Made by a program: the position numbers and the translations under genes. From CAVROT01 sp963722905 (GTDB lineage Bacteria > Pseudomonadota > Alphaproteobacteria > Rhodobacterales > Rhodobacteraceae), in NCBI GenBank assembly GCA_963722905.1, contig CAVROT010000010.1:1-50400 (forward strand): a stretch of 50,400 nt of DNA. The letters are read 5' to 3'. The notes below the pieces were generated by a model. That model did no database searches, was not told the DNA's origin, and saw only the letters and a program-made list of their open reading frames with translations. Of this stretch, positions 27,553-35,605 are shown in pieces; the stretch's first letter is position 1; every line of letters begins with the position of its first letter.

Positions 27553-28509
27553 ATGAACGACCTGACGCCTGCCGCCCGGCCCCGCGGCGCGCGCTTCGCC
27601 GATCCCGACGTGACCGCACGGGGCGAACCGCGCGCGCGCGTGGCACTGTCCGATCCGCAGACGCTGTGGTTCAACACCGGGACGCTGTGCAACATCACCT
27701 GCGCGAGCTGCTATATCGAAAGCTCGCCCACCAACGACCGGCTCGTCTACATCACGGCGGCCGAGGTGGCCGACTACCTCGACCAGCTGCGGGACCGACG
27801 CTGGGGCGTGCGGGAGATCGCGTTCACCGGGGGCGAACCCTTCATGAACCCCGAGGTCTGCGACATGGCGCGCGACAGCCTCGCGCGGGGCTACCATGTC
27901 CTGATCCTGACCAATGCTATGCGCCCGATGATGCGCCCCGGCCCTCAGGCGGGGCTGCGCGCGCTGCAGGCCGCCCACCCGGGCCGGCTGACGCTGCGCA
28001 TATCGCTCGACCATTGGTCGCCCGAGCGTCACGACGCCGAGCGTGGGGCGGGCGCGTTCGACCGGACGATCGAGGGCATGGCCTGGCTGCGGGACGCGGG
28101 CATCGCGATGACCGTCGCCGGCCGCACGATGTGGAACGAGGACGAGGGCCGCGCGAGGGACGGCTACGCGAGCCTCTACCGACGGCATGGGTTCGACATC
28201 GACGCCACCGATCCGGGCGCCACGGTGCTGTTCCCCGAGATGGACGAACGCGCCGACGTCCCCGAGATCACGACCGCCTGCTGGAAGATCCTCGGCAAGT
28301 CGCCGCGCGACGTCATGTGCGCGTCCTCGCGGATGGTGGTCAAGCGGCGCGGCGCCGACCGCCCCGCCGTGCTCGCCTGCACCCTGCTCCCCTATGACGA
28401 AGCGTTCGAGCTGGGGCCGACGCTGGCCGATGCCGAGGGCGCGGTCGCGCTCAACCATCCGCATTGCGCCAAGTTCTGCGTCCTCGGCGGCGCCAGCTGT
28501 TCGGCCTGA
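27553..28509 (+). CDS. Radical SAM protein of unknown substrate
   Basis: A 318-residue protein. The [4Fe-4S] motif C-N-I-T-C-A-S-C is at residues 46-53 (CxxxCxxC), and the SAM motif T-G-G-E-P-F is at 92-97. Later parts contain further cysteines: C near residue 244 in A-C-W-K, C in V-M-C-A-S-S, A-C-T-L and a C-terminal C-x-x-x-C-x-x-x-x-x-x-C group (C-A-K-F-C-V-L-G-G-A-S-C) that could hold an auxiliary cluster as in SPASM-type enzymes. The substrate is not evident: no precursor peptide or partner gene is adjacent. It converges on the agmatinase-family gene with 27 bases between the stops. Confidence 0.85.
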   Translation: MNDLTPAARPRGARFADPDVTARGEPRARVALSDPQTLWFNTGTLCNITCASCYIESSPTNDRLVYITAAEVADYLDQLRDRRWGVREIAFTGGEPFMNPEVCDMARDSLARGYHVLILTNAMRPMMRPGPQAGLRALQAAHPGRLTLRISLDHWSPERHDAERGAGAFDRTIEGMAWLRDAGIAMTVAGRTMWNEDEGRARDGYASLYRRHGFDIDATDPGATVLFPEMDERADVPEITTACWKILGKSPRDVMCASSRMVVKRRGADRPAVLACTLLPYDEAFELGPTLADAEGAVALNHPHCAKFCVLGGASCSA

Positions 28510-28536
28510 GATCGCCGTTCGGCCACCCGGCGCCTG

Positions 28537-29508
28537 TCAGGCCGGTGGTGTCGTGCGTCCCGAGACCATAAGGCACAGGATCTCGAACATCACCGACGCG
28601 CCCAGCCAGGCGGTGATGCCGCCGGTGTCGAAGGGCGGCGACACCTCGACCAGATCGGCACCGGCCAGCCGGACGCCCTGAAGCGCCCTCAGCATCTCCA
28701 GCGCCATGTGCGACGGCGGGCCGCCGACCTCGGGGGTGCCGGTGCCGGGCGCATAGGCGGGATCGACGAAGTCGATGTCGAAGCTGAGGTAGGTTTCACC
28801 GTCGCCCGCGACGTCGCGCGCCTGCGCCATCACGTCCGCAGAACCGCGCGCCCAGACCTCGTGCATGGGCACGACCGTCACGCCGTGGGCGCGCGCGAAG
28901 TCGCGGTCGGCATTGTCGTAGCAGGTCCCGCGGATCCCGATCATGATCGCCCGCGCGGGGTCGATCAGCCCCTCTTCGACCGCGACGCGGAAGGGGTTGC
29001 CATGGGTCAGCGCGTCGCTGCCGAAATAGGGCGGATAGAGGTCGGTATGGCTGTCCAGCAGGATCAATCCCAGTGGCGCGTCGGCCCCGAGGCCGCGCAG
29101 CATCGGCAGCGTGCACAGATGGTCGCCGCCGACGGCCAGGGGCCGGATGGCCTCGGATTTCAGGCCGGCGGCAAAGGCGCGGAACCGCTCCAGCGTGTCG
29201 CCCGCATCGACCGGATTGCAGCCGATGTCGCCCAGATCGGCGCAGGCTGCCGCCTCGAACGGGCGCACGCCCGTGATCCCGTGCTGGGCACGGATCATGG
29301 TGGAGGCGTCGCGCAGCGCCCGCGGCCCATGACGCGCGCCGGGACGGTTCGACGTGCCGCCGTCCCAGGGCATCCCGAAGAGGCCGATCTCGACCTCGGC
29401 CCGGCGGGGGTGGTCCTTTGGCACGACCGGGAGGCGCATGAAGGTGGGCACCCCGGCATAGCGCGGCAGGACCGCCCCGCTTACGGGTTGGAAGAAGGCA
29501 TCGCTCAT
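28537..29508 (-). CDS. Agmatinase-family ureohydrolase
   Basis: A 323-residue Mn-dependent ureohydrolase that removes urea from a guanidino compound such as agmatine or guanidinobutyrate. The metal ligands are in G-G-D-H (H130), D-S-H-T-D (D152, H154, D156) and S-F-D-I-D-F-V-D-P (D244, D246). The usual Ala of D-A-H is Ser here. The substrate cannot be decided between agmatine and other guanidino acids. The ATG start (29508) overlaps the stop of the HNH gene by four bases. An open frame runs upstream from it through the HNH gene, but only because that gene is frameshifted; the fusion is not real. Confidence 0.9.
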   Translation of the reverse strand: MSDAFFQPVSGAVLPRYAGVPTFMRLPVVPKDHPRRAEVEIGLFGMPWDGGTSNRPGARHGPRALRDASTMIRAQHGITGVRPFEAAACADLGDIGCNPVDAGDTLERFRAFAAGLKSEAIRPLAVGGDHLCTLPMLRGLGADAPLGLILLDSHTDLYPPYFGSDALTHGNPFRVAVEEGLIDPARAIMIGIRGTCYDNADRDFARAHGVTVVPMHEVWARGSADVMAQARDVAGDGETYLSFDIDFVDPAYAPGTGTPEVGGPPSHMALEMLRALQGVRLAGADLVEVSPPFDTGGITAWLGASVMFEILCLMVSGRTTPPA

Positions 29509-30090
29509 GCCTCCAGCTCCGCATCCCAGTAGAGGAAGTCGACCCAGCTTTCGTGCAGGTGGTTGGGCGGAAAACGGCGTCCCATGTTCTTGAGCTCCTC
29601 TGCGCCCGGCTGGCGGGGCGTGCGGCGCAGGTGCATCCCCGCGCGCGCGAGAACTCTTGGAGCCCTTCGTGAGGTTGCACCGCCCGCAGGCGGCCACGAC
29701 GTTCTGCCAGCTGGTCACGCCGCCGGCCGAACGGGGGACGACGTGGTCGAACGTCAGGTCCCCGGCGGTCCCGCAATACTGGCAGCAGAACTCGTCACGC
29801 AGAAAGAGGTTGAACCGGGTGAAGGCCACGCGCTTTTGCGGCCGGACGAAATCGCGCAGGACCACGACCGAGGGAATGCGGATCGTTGTGGTGGGCGAGC
29901 GGACCACCTGTTCGTACTCCGCCACGATGCTGACCCGGTCCAGCCAGGCGGCCTTCACCGCCTCCTGCCAGGGCCAGAGCGACAGCGGGTAGTAGCTGAG
30001 CGGGCGGTAGTCGGCGTTCAGCACCAGCGCCGGAAAGTGTCTGAGGTTGCTGGGTTCGCGGACGAACGTTGTCCTGAAGTCTGCGTCCAT
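29505..30090 (-). pseudogene. HNH endonuclease, frameshifted near its 3' end
   Basis: An HNH nuclease of about 195 residues of the type with an N-terminal region M-D-A-D-F-R-T-T-F-V-R-E-P and a core F-C-C-Q-Y-C-G-T (zinc Cys pair), L-T-F-D-H-V-V-P-R-S-A-G-G, W-Q-N-V-V-A-A-C-G-R-C-N-L-T-K-G. The frame breaks near 29650-29653. In the original frame it continues as junk into the next gene; removing one base gives K-S-L-A-R-A-G-M-H-L-R-R-T-P-R-Q-P, then N-M-G-R-R-F, E-S-W-V-D-F-L-Y-W-D and a stop that overlaps the agmatinase ATG. Such HNH proteins are widespread in this order and of unclear role. The start could be the ATG at 30117 instead. A sequencing error is possible. Confidence 0.85.
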
Positions 30091-30117
30091 ACCGGCATCG
30101 TCCCCCGTGATCCGCAT

Positions 30118-30515
30118 CCTGTCCGGCCGCCGACCCGTCTCGGACCGGGCCCGCGCGTCGGCAACGCCGTGACTGGTTCTGGCCCTCGCCTCGCGACAAA
30201 ACTATATATGGCGCCTCGTATTGGGCAAGTCCCACGATATACAGCAGGCGCCGGCGGTGCCGTCCATCAACCTTAGGTGCCGGGAGGTGACGCGGATGTG
30301 ACGGCGGCGCCGGCCGGGCGTCCTTTTGCAATGGCGCGCGGCGCCGATGCGATCCGCGGCCGCCCTGATATGGACGGTGCAGGCCGGCGGCGGCGCCGTC
30401 GTGATGCACACGGCGCCCTGCGGCGGCCCCTACATATGGCCGGGCGCCGGCCGCTTGCCATCGCCACCGTGCCACGCGACACTCCGCGCGAACCCCGACG
30501 CAAGGCGACATCCGC
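30118..30515. other. Intergenic stretch between divergent genes, no gene seen
   Basis: About 400 bases between the HNH gene and the Kef-type antiporter. Open frames on both strands overlap and show no family features. No RNA structure or clear promoter box was identified, though the promoters of both genes should lie here. Confidence 0.45.
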
Positions 30516-32474
30516 ATGGAAACCTTCCTCTTCCAGGCCACGATCTACCTTGCGGCCGCCGTCATCGCGGTGCCGATCGCCGCGCGCCTGGGGCTGGGGT
30601 CCGTGCTGGGCTACCTGGCCGCCGGCATCGTCATCGGTCCGGTGCTGGGCCTCGTCGGGTCCGAGACGGAGGACCTCCAGCATTTCGCCGAGTTCGGCGT
30701 CGTGATGATGCTGTTCCTCATCGGGCTCGAGCTGGAGCCCAGGACGCTCTGGGCCATGCGCAACCGCCTGTTGGGTCTTGGCGGAGCGCAGGTGGTGGGG
30801 ACACTGCTGCTGATCGCCGGTGGCGCGATGGCGCTGGGCCAGCCGCCTTCGGCCGCTCTGGCCATCGGCATGATCTTTGCCCTCTCCTCGACCGCCATCG
30901 TCCTGCAGACCCTCAGCGAGAAGGGCCTGATGCAGACGCCGGGTGGACGGTCGGGCTTCTCGGTGCTGCTGGCGCAGGACATCGCCGTCATCCCTATGCT
31001 GGCCGTGATGCCCCTGCTGGCGATGTCGGGCGCCACCTCGCCCTCCACGGACGCCCACGGCGCGACGGGCGCCGAGACGCTGCCGGCCGAACATGCCGAG
31101 ACGGCGATGTCCCTCGTGCAGGGCCTTCCGGGCTGGGGGGTGACGCTGCTGACCGTCGGCGCCATCGCCGCGATCATCCTCTTCGGCACCTTCGCCACGC
31201 GGCCGATCTTCGCCTTCATCCACCGCGCCCGCCTGCGCGAGCTCTATACCGCGCTGGCGCTGCTGATCGTCATCTCCATCGCCTTCGTGATGACGCTGGT
31301 GGGCCTCTCGCCCGCTCTGGGCACGTTCCTGGCCGGCGTCGTGCTGGCCAACTCCGAATTCCGCCACGAACTGGAATCCAACATCGAACCCTTCAAGGGC
31401 CTGCTGCTGGGCCTCTTCTTCATCACCGTGGGCGCCGGGATCGCCTTTCCGGTGCTGCTGGCCGCACCCGTCACCATCGTCGGACTGACGCTGGCGGTCA
31501 TGGCGGTGAAGGGGCTGATCCTCTACGTCCTCGCCGTCGTCTTCCGCCTGCGCGGGCGCGACCGCTGGCTCTTCACACTTGGACTGGCGCAGGCCGGGGA
31601 GTTCGGTTTCGTGCTGGTGTCCTTCGCCCTCTCCACCAGCGTGCTGCCCGTGCAAATGGGCGAGACGCTGCTGCTGATCGTGGCGCTGTCGATGCTGCTG
31701 ACGCCGCTTTTCTTCATCGTCTACGAACGCATCTCGGCCCGCATGGCCGACGCCGACCACGACGCGCCCGAGGCCGACGAGATCGACGAACAGCAGCCGG
31801 TGATCATCGCCGGCATCGGCCGCTTCGGGCAGGTCATCAACCGGATGATGCAGCTGGCGGGCTTCCCGACCACCGTGCTGGACCACGACCTCGACACCAT
31901 CCAGCTGATGCGGAAATTCGGGTTCAAGGGCTTCTTCGGCGATCCGACCCGCCCCGAGCTGCTGCACGCGGCCGGGCTGAAGACGGCCAAGGTACTGGTC
32001 GTCGCATTGGACGACCGCAAGAAGGCGGTGCAGCTGGTGGATTTCGCGCGGCGCGAACGGCCGGACCTGCACATCGTCGCACGCGCCTACGACCGGGTGC
32101 ATGTCTACGAGCTCTATCGCGCGGGCGCCGACGACATCGTGCGCGAGATGTTCGACAGCAGCCTGCGGGCCGGGCGCTACGTGCTGGAGAACATGGGGCT
32201 GAGCGACTTCGATGCCGCCGAGATGGAAAAGGCGTTCTACACCATGGACCGCAAGTCGCTGCGCGAGCTTGCAGCGCTCTGGCGACCCGGCGTGCCGGTG
32301 TCGCAGAACGAGGCCTATATCGAACGGGCGAAGGCGCTGAACAAGGACCTCGAGACCGCCATCGTCAGCCAGGTCACCGACCAGGAGAGGGACGACGACG
32401 ACCGGCCCGGCATCAATCCGGGGCAGACTGCCGAGATCGCCCAGGCCATCCGCGACGCCGCGCGCACGGCCTGA
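30516..32474 (+). CDS. Kef-type K+/H+ antiporter (CPA2 family with RCK_N domain)
   Basis: A 652-residue inner-membrane antiporter. About 12 helices are visible over residues 1-400, with L-G-L-G-S-V-L-G-Y-L-A-A-G, F-L-I-G-L-E-L near residue 68, and S-S-T-A-I-V-L-Q-T-L and L-A-Q-D-I-A-V-I-P. A cytoplasmic RCK_N domain begins near residue 428 with V-I-I-A-G-I-G-R-F-G-Q-V-I (nucleotide-binding GxGxxG) and D-H-D-L-D-T, followed by an acidic tail. Such transporters release K+ in exchange for protons and are gated by ligands at the RCK domain. It converges on terL with 51 bases between the stops. Confidence 0.93.
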   Translation: METFLFQATIYLAAAVIAVPIAARLGLGSVLGYLAAGIVIGPVLGLVGSETEDLQHFAEFGVVMMLFLIGLELEPRTLWAMRNRLLGLGGAQVVGTLLLIAGGAMALGQPPSAALAIGMIFALSSTAIVLQTLSEKGLMQTPGGRSGFSVLLAQDIAVIPMLAVMPLLAMSGATSPSTDAHGATGAETLPAEHAETAMSLVQGLPGWGVTLLTVGAIAAIILFGTFATRPIFAFIHRARLRELYTALALLIVISIAFVMTLVGLSPALGTFLAGVVLANSEFRHELESNIEPFKGLLLGLFFITVGAGIAFPVLLAAPVTIVGLTLAVMAVKGLILYVLAVVFRLRGRDRWLFTLGLAQAGEFGFVLVSFALSTSVLPVQMGETLLLIVALSMLLTPLFFIVYERISARMADADHDAPEADEIDEQQPVIIAGIGRFGQVINRMMQLAGFPTTVLDHDLDTIQLMRKFGFKGFFGDPTRPELLHAAGLKTAKVLVVALDDRKKAVQLVDFARRERPDLHIVARAYDRVHVYELYRAGADDIVREMFDSSLRAGRYVLENMGLSDFDAAEMEKAFYTMDRKSLRELAALWRPGVPVSQNEAYIERAKALNKDLETAIVSQVTDQERDDDDRPGINPGQTAEIAQAIRDAARTA

Positions 32475-32525
32475 GCGGATCGTCCCGGCAACGCCGGCCG
32501 GCCGCCGCCCCGCACGGAGCAGCCG

Positions 32526-33812
32526 TCAGACGAGCGACCGCACCACAGGCTCTACCGCCCGCGGACGACCCACGATCAGCTCGTGCAGCGCCCAGACCAG
32601 CGCGTCGACCCGGTCGGGGCTTCCCGCGCCCTCGTAGCCGGCCGACGACATCAGGCACATCTGGTCCTCCAGTGCGCGCAGGCCCGGCAGGTGCGACACG
32701 CGCCCCTGTTCGTAGAGCGCGGCGACGGGCTCGGCACGCGCGACCTTCCCGCGCGAGGCGTGGACGGCGCGGTAGCTGACGGCCGGGTCGACCTGCCGCA
32801 CCACGCTTTCCACCATGTCGCCGCCCTGGTTCACCTCGGCCACCAGCCGGTCCGCCCCGTGGCGGCGCATCGCGTCCACGGCCGCGCGCGCCCATCCGGC
32901 CGGCGACGCAGCCGCGACGCTGGCATCCTCCAGCACCACCGCGCGCGGTCCGTCGCCACCCTCTGCGCGCAGCCCCACCACGACGATTCCGCAGTCGTCG
33001 GACGTGCCCTTCCCCGTGACCGGCGGATCCACGGCGACCACGACGCGGGCCATAGCCGGCGCCGCCTCGATCCGCGCGGCATCGAGAGCCGCGCGCGTCC
33101 AGAGCGCACCCTCCACGTCCTGCAGCAGCAGCCCCTCCAGTTCCTGCATGCCCTGTCGCGTGTTGCCGTAGCGGGCCCAGACCTCGGCCAGGAAACCGGC
33201 CGCCAGGTTGGCGCGGTTCGCGTCGGTCGCCGCGTGGGTGGTGACGGTCGACGGCGCGTCCAGAAGCTGTCGCAGGACCTCCACGTTGCGCGGTGTCGTC
33301 GTCACGCAGGTCCGCGGGTCGTCGCCCAGCCGCAGGCAGAACTGCAGCATGTCCCAGGCCTGTTGCCCGTTGCGCCACTTGGCCAGCTCGTCCACCCAGG
33401 CGGCATCGAACTGCGGGCCGCGCAGGGTCTCGGGGGCATGGGCGCTGTAGGCCGTGGCGACGGCGCCGTTGGGCCAGACCAGACGGTGGCGCGTCGCCTC
33501 CCACACGGGGCGGCGGTCCGGCGGGCAGCACGCCAGGATGCCGCTGTCGCCGAAGACCATCACCTCGCGCACCTGATCCAGCGTCTCGCCCACCAGCGCC
33601 ACGCGCCGCGCCCGCCCCGGATCGAGGGGCATCGACCCTTCGACCTGCGCGCGCACCCATTCGGCCCCGGCACGGGTCTTGCCCGCCCCCCGACCGCCCA
33701 GGATCACCCAGGACCGCCAGTCGCCCGCGGGCGGCATCTGGTGGTCCATCGCCCAGAAGTCCCACAGATAGGGCAGCCCCAGCAGCGCGCCCTCGCTCAG
33801 CCCGTCAAGCAG
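32526..33812 (-). CDS. GTA/phage-type terminase large subunit (TerL)
   Basis: An ATP-driven DNA-packaging motor closely resembling the second gene of Rhodobacter-type gene transfer agents. Walker A is G-G-R-G-A-G-K-T near residues 39-46; the ATPase motif D-E-L-A-K-W occurs near 140; the C-terminal nuclease domain starts V-A-V-D-P-P-V-T-G. The conserved family N-terminus L-D-G-L-S-E-x-A-L-L begins exactly where TerS ends, but in that position there is no ATG, GTG or TTG. The codon is CTG (33810-33812), overlapping the TerS stop by 8 bases. The next upstream ATG (33929) would place 39 non-conserved residues inside terS. The start is therefore either CTG or mutated. No portal, protease or capsid gene follows. 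Confidence 0.87.
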   Translation of the reverse strand: MLDGLSEGALLGLPYLWDFWAMDHQMPPAGDWRSWVILGGRGAGKTRAGAEWVRAQVEGSMPLDPGRARRVALVGETLDQVREVMVFGDSGILACCPPDRRPVWEATRHRLVWPNGAVATAYSAHAPETLRGPQFDAAWVDELAKWRNGQQAWDMLQFCLRLGDDPRTCVTTTPRNVEVLRQLLDAPSTVTTHAATDANRANLAAGFLAEVWARYGNTRQGMQELEGLLLQDVEGALWTRAALDAARIEAAPAMARVVVAVDPPVTGKGTSDDCGIVVVGLRAEGGDGPRAVVLEDASVAAASPAGWARAAVDAMRRHGADRLVAEVNQGGDMVESVVRQVDPAVSYRAVHASRGKVARAEPVAALYEQGRVSHLPGLRALEDQMCLMSSAGYEGAGSPDRVDALVWALHELIVGRPRAVEPVVRSLV

Positions 33813-34143
33813 CGCCGCCTGTGTCCTCCTCGGCGCGCAGGCGATCCAGGCGGCGCCCGATCTCGTCCCGGATGGCGTCGAAATCGAGGGCGTAGTCGTG
33901 GACGATGCCCTTTTGCTTCTTGCGTACATCCTCGATCCTCTTGCGTTCGTCGAACAGGGTCTGGGTGGCCCGGCGATATTCGCCGAGCACGCGTTTCATC
34001 TCGGCTTCGCTCAGGTCGTCGCGATCGCGCAGGTAGAGCTTTACCGCTTCGAGATCCTCGAGGACTTCCAGATAATGGGCCTGGGCGTGCGCGAGGATAC
34101 GGTCGGCTTCGCTTTCGGGGTCTGAAAGCCTGATCACTGTCAT
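33805..34143 (-). CDS. GTA-type small terminase-like protein (TerS, first GTA gene)
   Basis: A 112-residue helical protein, M-T-V-I-R-L-S-D-P then two long charged helices (A-H-Y-L-E-V-L-E-D-L-E-A-V-K-L-Y, E-A-E-M-K-R-V-L-G-E-Y, R-I-E-D-V-R-K-K-Q-K-G). Size and location directly before terL fit the small terminase of gene transfer agents, which binds DNA and TerL. The first ATG (34143) is chosen; the frame is open further upstream without a good ribosome binding site. The C-terminal D-T-G-G-A-A overlaps the TerL start. Confidence 0.75.
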   Translation of the reverse strand: MTVIRLSDPESEADRILAHAQAHYLEVLEDLEAVKLYLRDRDDLSEAEMKRVLGEYRRATQTLFDERKRIEDVRKKQKGIVHDYALDFDAIRDEIGRRLDRLRAEEDTGGAA

Positions 34144-34429
34144 TCTTGGGGCACCCGATCCTGGTGTGGGTCCCCGTCCGGGCAGATGAGAGAACGGCCG
34201 AAGGGTTTCCCCCGACCGTTCCCGCACATCGTCTAGCTGCTGATGGACCTACGGCATTCCCAAGTAAATGTCAAGTATCTCAATGCCTTGACAGAGATCG
34301 GCGCGCGCCGCTGTTACGAAGCGTTAAGGTCGATGCCCGGGCCATCGCAGCGGCGCGGCGCAGCGGCACATCCCGATCCTTCGGGGCCATCTGTCGATGC
34401 CAGAGACCGTCTTCCGTCGGAAGGGCAGG

Positions 34430-35605
34430 TCAGTCGGCCGGCGCGGCCTCTTCCGTCGCGCCCGCGGCCGCCTCGATCTTGCGCCATTCGGCAACGTTGC
34501 GGTTGTGCTCGTCCAGTGTGGTGGCGAAGGCATGCCCGCCGGTGCCGTCGGCCACGAAATAGTAGTAGTCGGTCGATGCCGGATCCAGCGCGGCCTCGAT
34601 GCTGGCGCGGCCGGGGTTGGCGATGGGACCGGGCGGCAGGCCGTCCACCTGATAGGTATTGTAGGGCGTCACCCGGTCCAGTTCGCTGCGGCGCAGGCCC
34701 CGCCCCAGCGTGCCGCGCCCGCCGGTGACGCCGTAGATCACCGTGGGGTCGGTCTGCAGCCGCATCCCGTCGCGCAGCCGGTTGACGAACACGCTGGCCA
34801 CCTGAGGGCGCTCCTCGGCGACGCCGGTTTCCTTCTCGACGATCGAGGCGAGAACCAACGCCTCCTGGGGCGTCTCCAGCGGCAGGTCGCTGGCGCGGTT
34901 CGCCCAGGCCTCGGCCAGCCGGGTCGCCTGAACCGTGGCCATCCGCTCCAGCAGCCCCGCGCGGTCGGCGCCCGCCACCACTTCATAGCTGTCTGGGGCG
35001 AGGGTGCCTTCGTCCGGGATGTCGGGGATCTCGCCCGTCAGGAACTCGGCCGCGCGCAGCGCCTCGACCACCTGCCAGCTTGTCACGCCCTCGGCGAGCG
35101 CGATCCGGTAGCGCGTGTCGCTGCCGGCGCGCACCTCGTCGTAGACAGCCGGTGCCGCTGTGGCAACGGGATCGAAGGCCTCGCGCACCTCGAACCGCCC
35201 GGTCGCGGGGTCGAGGTCGCGCACGCGCACCTCCTGCCCGGTGACGCCGATGCGCATGACGATCTCGGTGCCGCAGGTCGACTGTCCGCCCCGCGTCACG
35301 ATCTCCAGGATGTCGCGCATCGACGCCCCCTCGGGAACGAGGAAGCTGCCGGCCTTCAGATCGTCGGACAGGTCCGAATAGTTGGCCCCGATGCGGAAGA
35401 TCTGCCCGCTGGCGATGGCACCCTGCCCGGCCAGATCGCGCGAGACGCCGCTCATGGAGGACCCCGGCGCCACCTCCACGCAGATCGCCTGCGCCAAGGG
35501 GCCGGGCTGTGCGTATTGCGCGCGCCCCCAGGCGACCAGCCCGCCCAGCACGACCAGAAGCACCACTGCCAGCGACAGGAAGTTCGAGGCGACGTGCCGC
35601 CACAT
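34430..35605 (-). CDS. mltG: Endolytic murein transglycosylase MltG
   Basis: A 391-residue inner-membrane protein that cuts nascent peptidoglycan strands. TM helix at residues 8-25, a LysM-like region (V-A-P-G-S-S-M), then the YceG domain with the catalytic Glu in L-A-S-I-V-E-K-E-T-G and the later D-P-T-V-I-Y-G and P-Y-N-T-Y-Q-V-D-G-L-P-P-G-P-I-A-N-P-G motifs. The ATG overlaps the fabF stop by one base (TGATG), so it is coupled to fabF. MltG is commonly found next to fatty-acid genes. Confidence 0.93.
   Translation of the reverse strand: MWRHVASNFLSLAVVLLVVLGGLVAWGRAQYAQPGPLAQAICVEVAPGSSMSGVSRDLAGQGAIASGQIFRIGANYSDLSDDLKAGSFLVPEGASMRDILEIVTRGGQSTCGTEIVMRIGVTGQEVRVRDLDPATGRFEVREAFDPVATAAPAVYDEVRAGSDTRYRIALAEGVTSWQVVEALRAAEFLTGEIPDIPDEGTLAPDSYEVVAGADRAGLLERMATVQATRLAEAWANRASDLPLETPQEALVLASIVEKETGVAEERPQVASVFVNRLRDGMRLQTDPTVIYGVTGGRGTLGRGLRRSELDRVTPYNTYQVDGLPPGPIANPGRASIEAALDPASTDYYYFVADGTGGHAFATTLDEHNRNVAEWRKIEAAAGATEEAAPAD

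Noticed and set aside
28537..30117. HNH-agmatinase fusion protein of 526 residues
   Set aside because: The joining segment matches neither family, and removing one base gives both proteins normal ends with a stop/start overlap.
32526..33929. TerL starting at the ATG at 33929
   Set aside because: It would add 39 Ser/Thr/Arg-rich residues encoded inside terS in another frame, unlike any TerL N-terminus.
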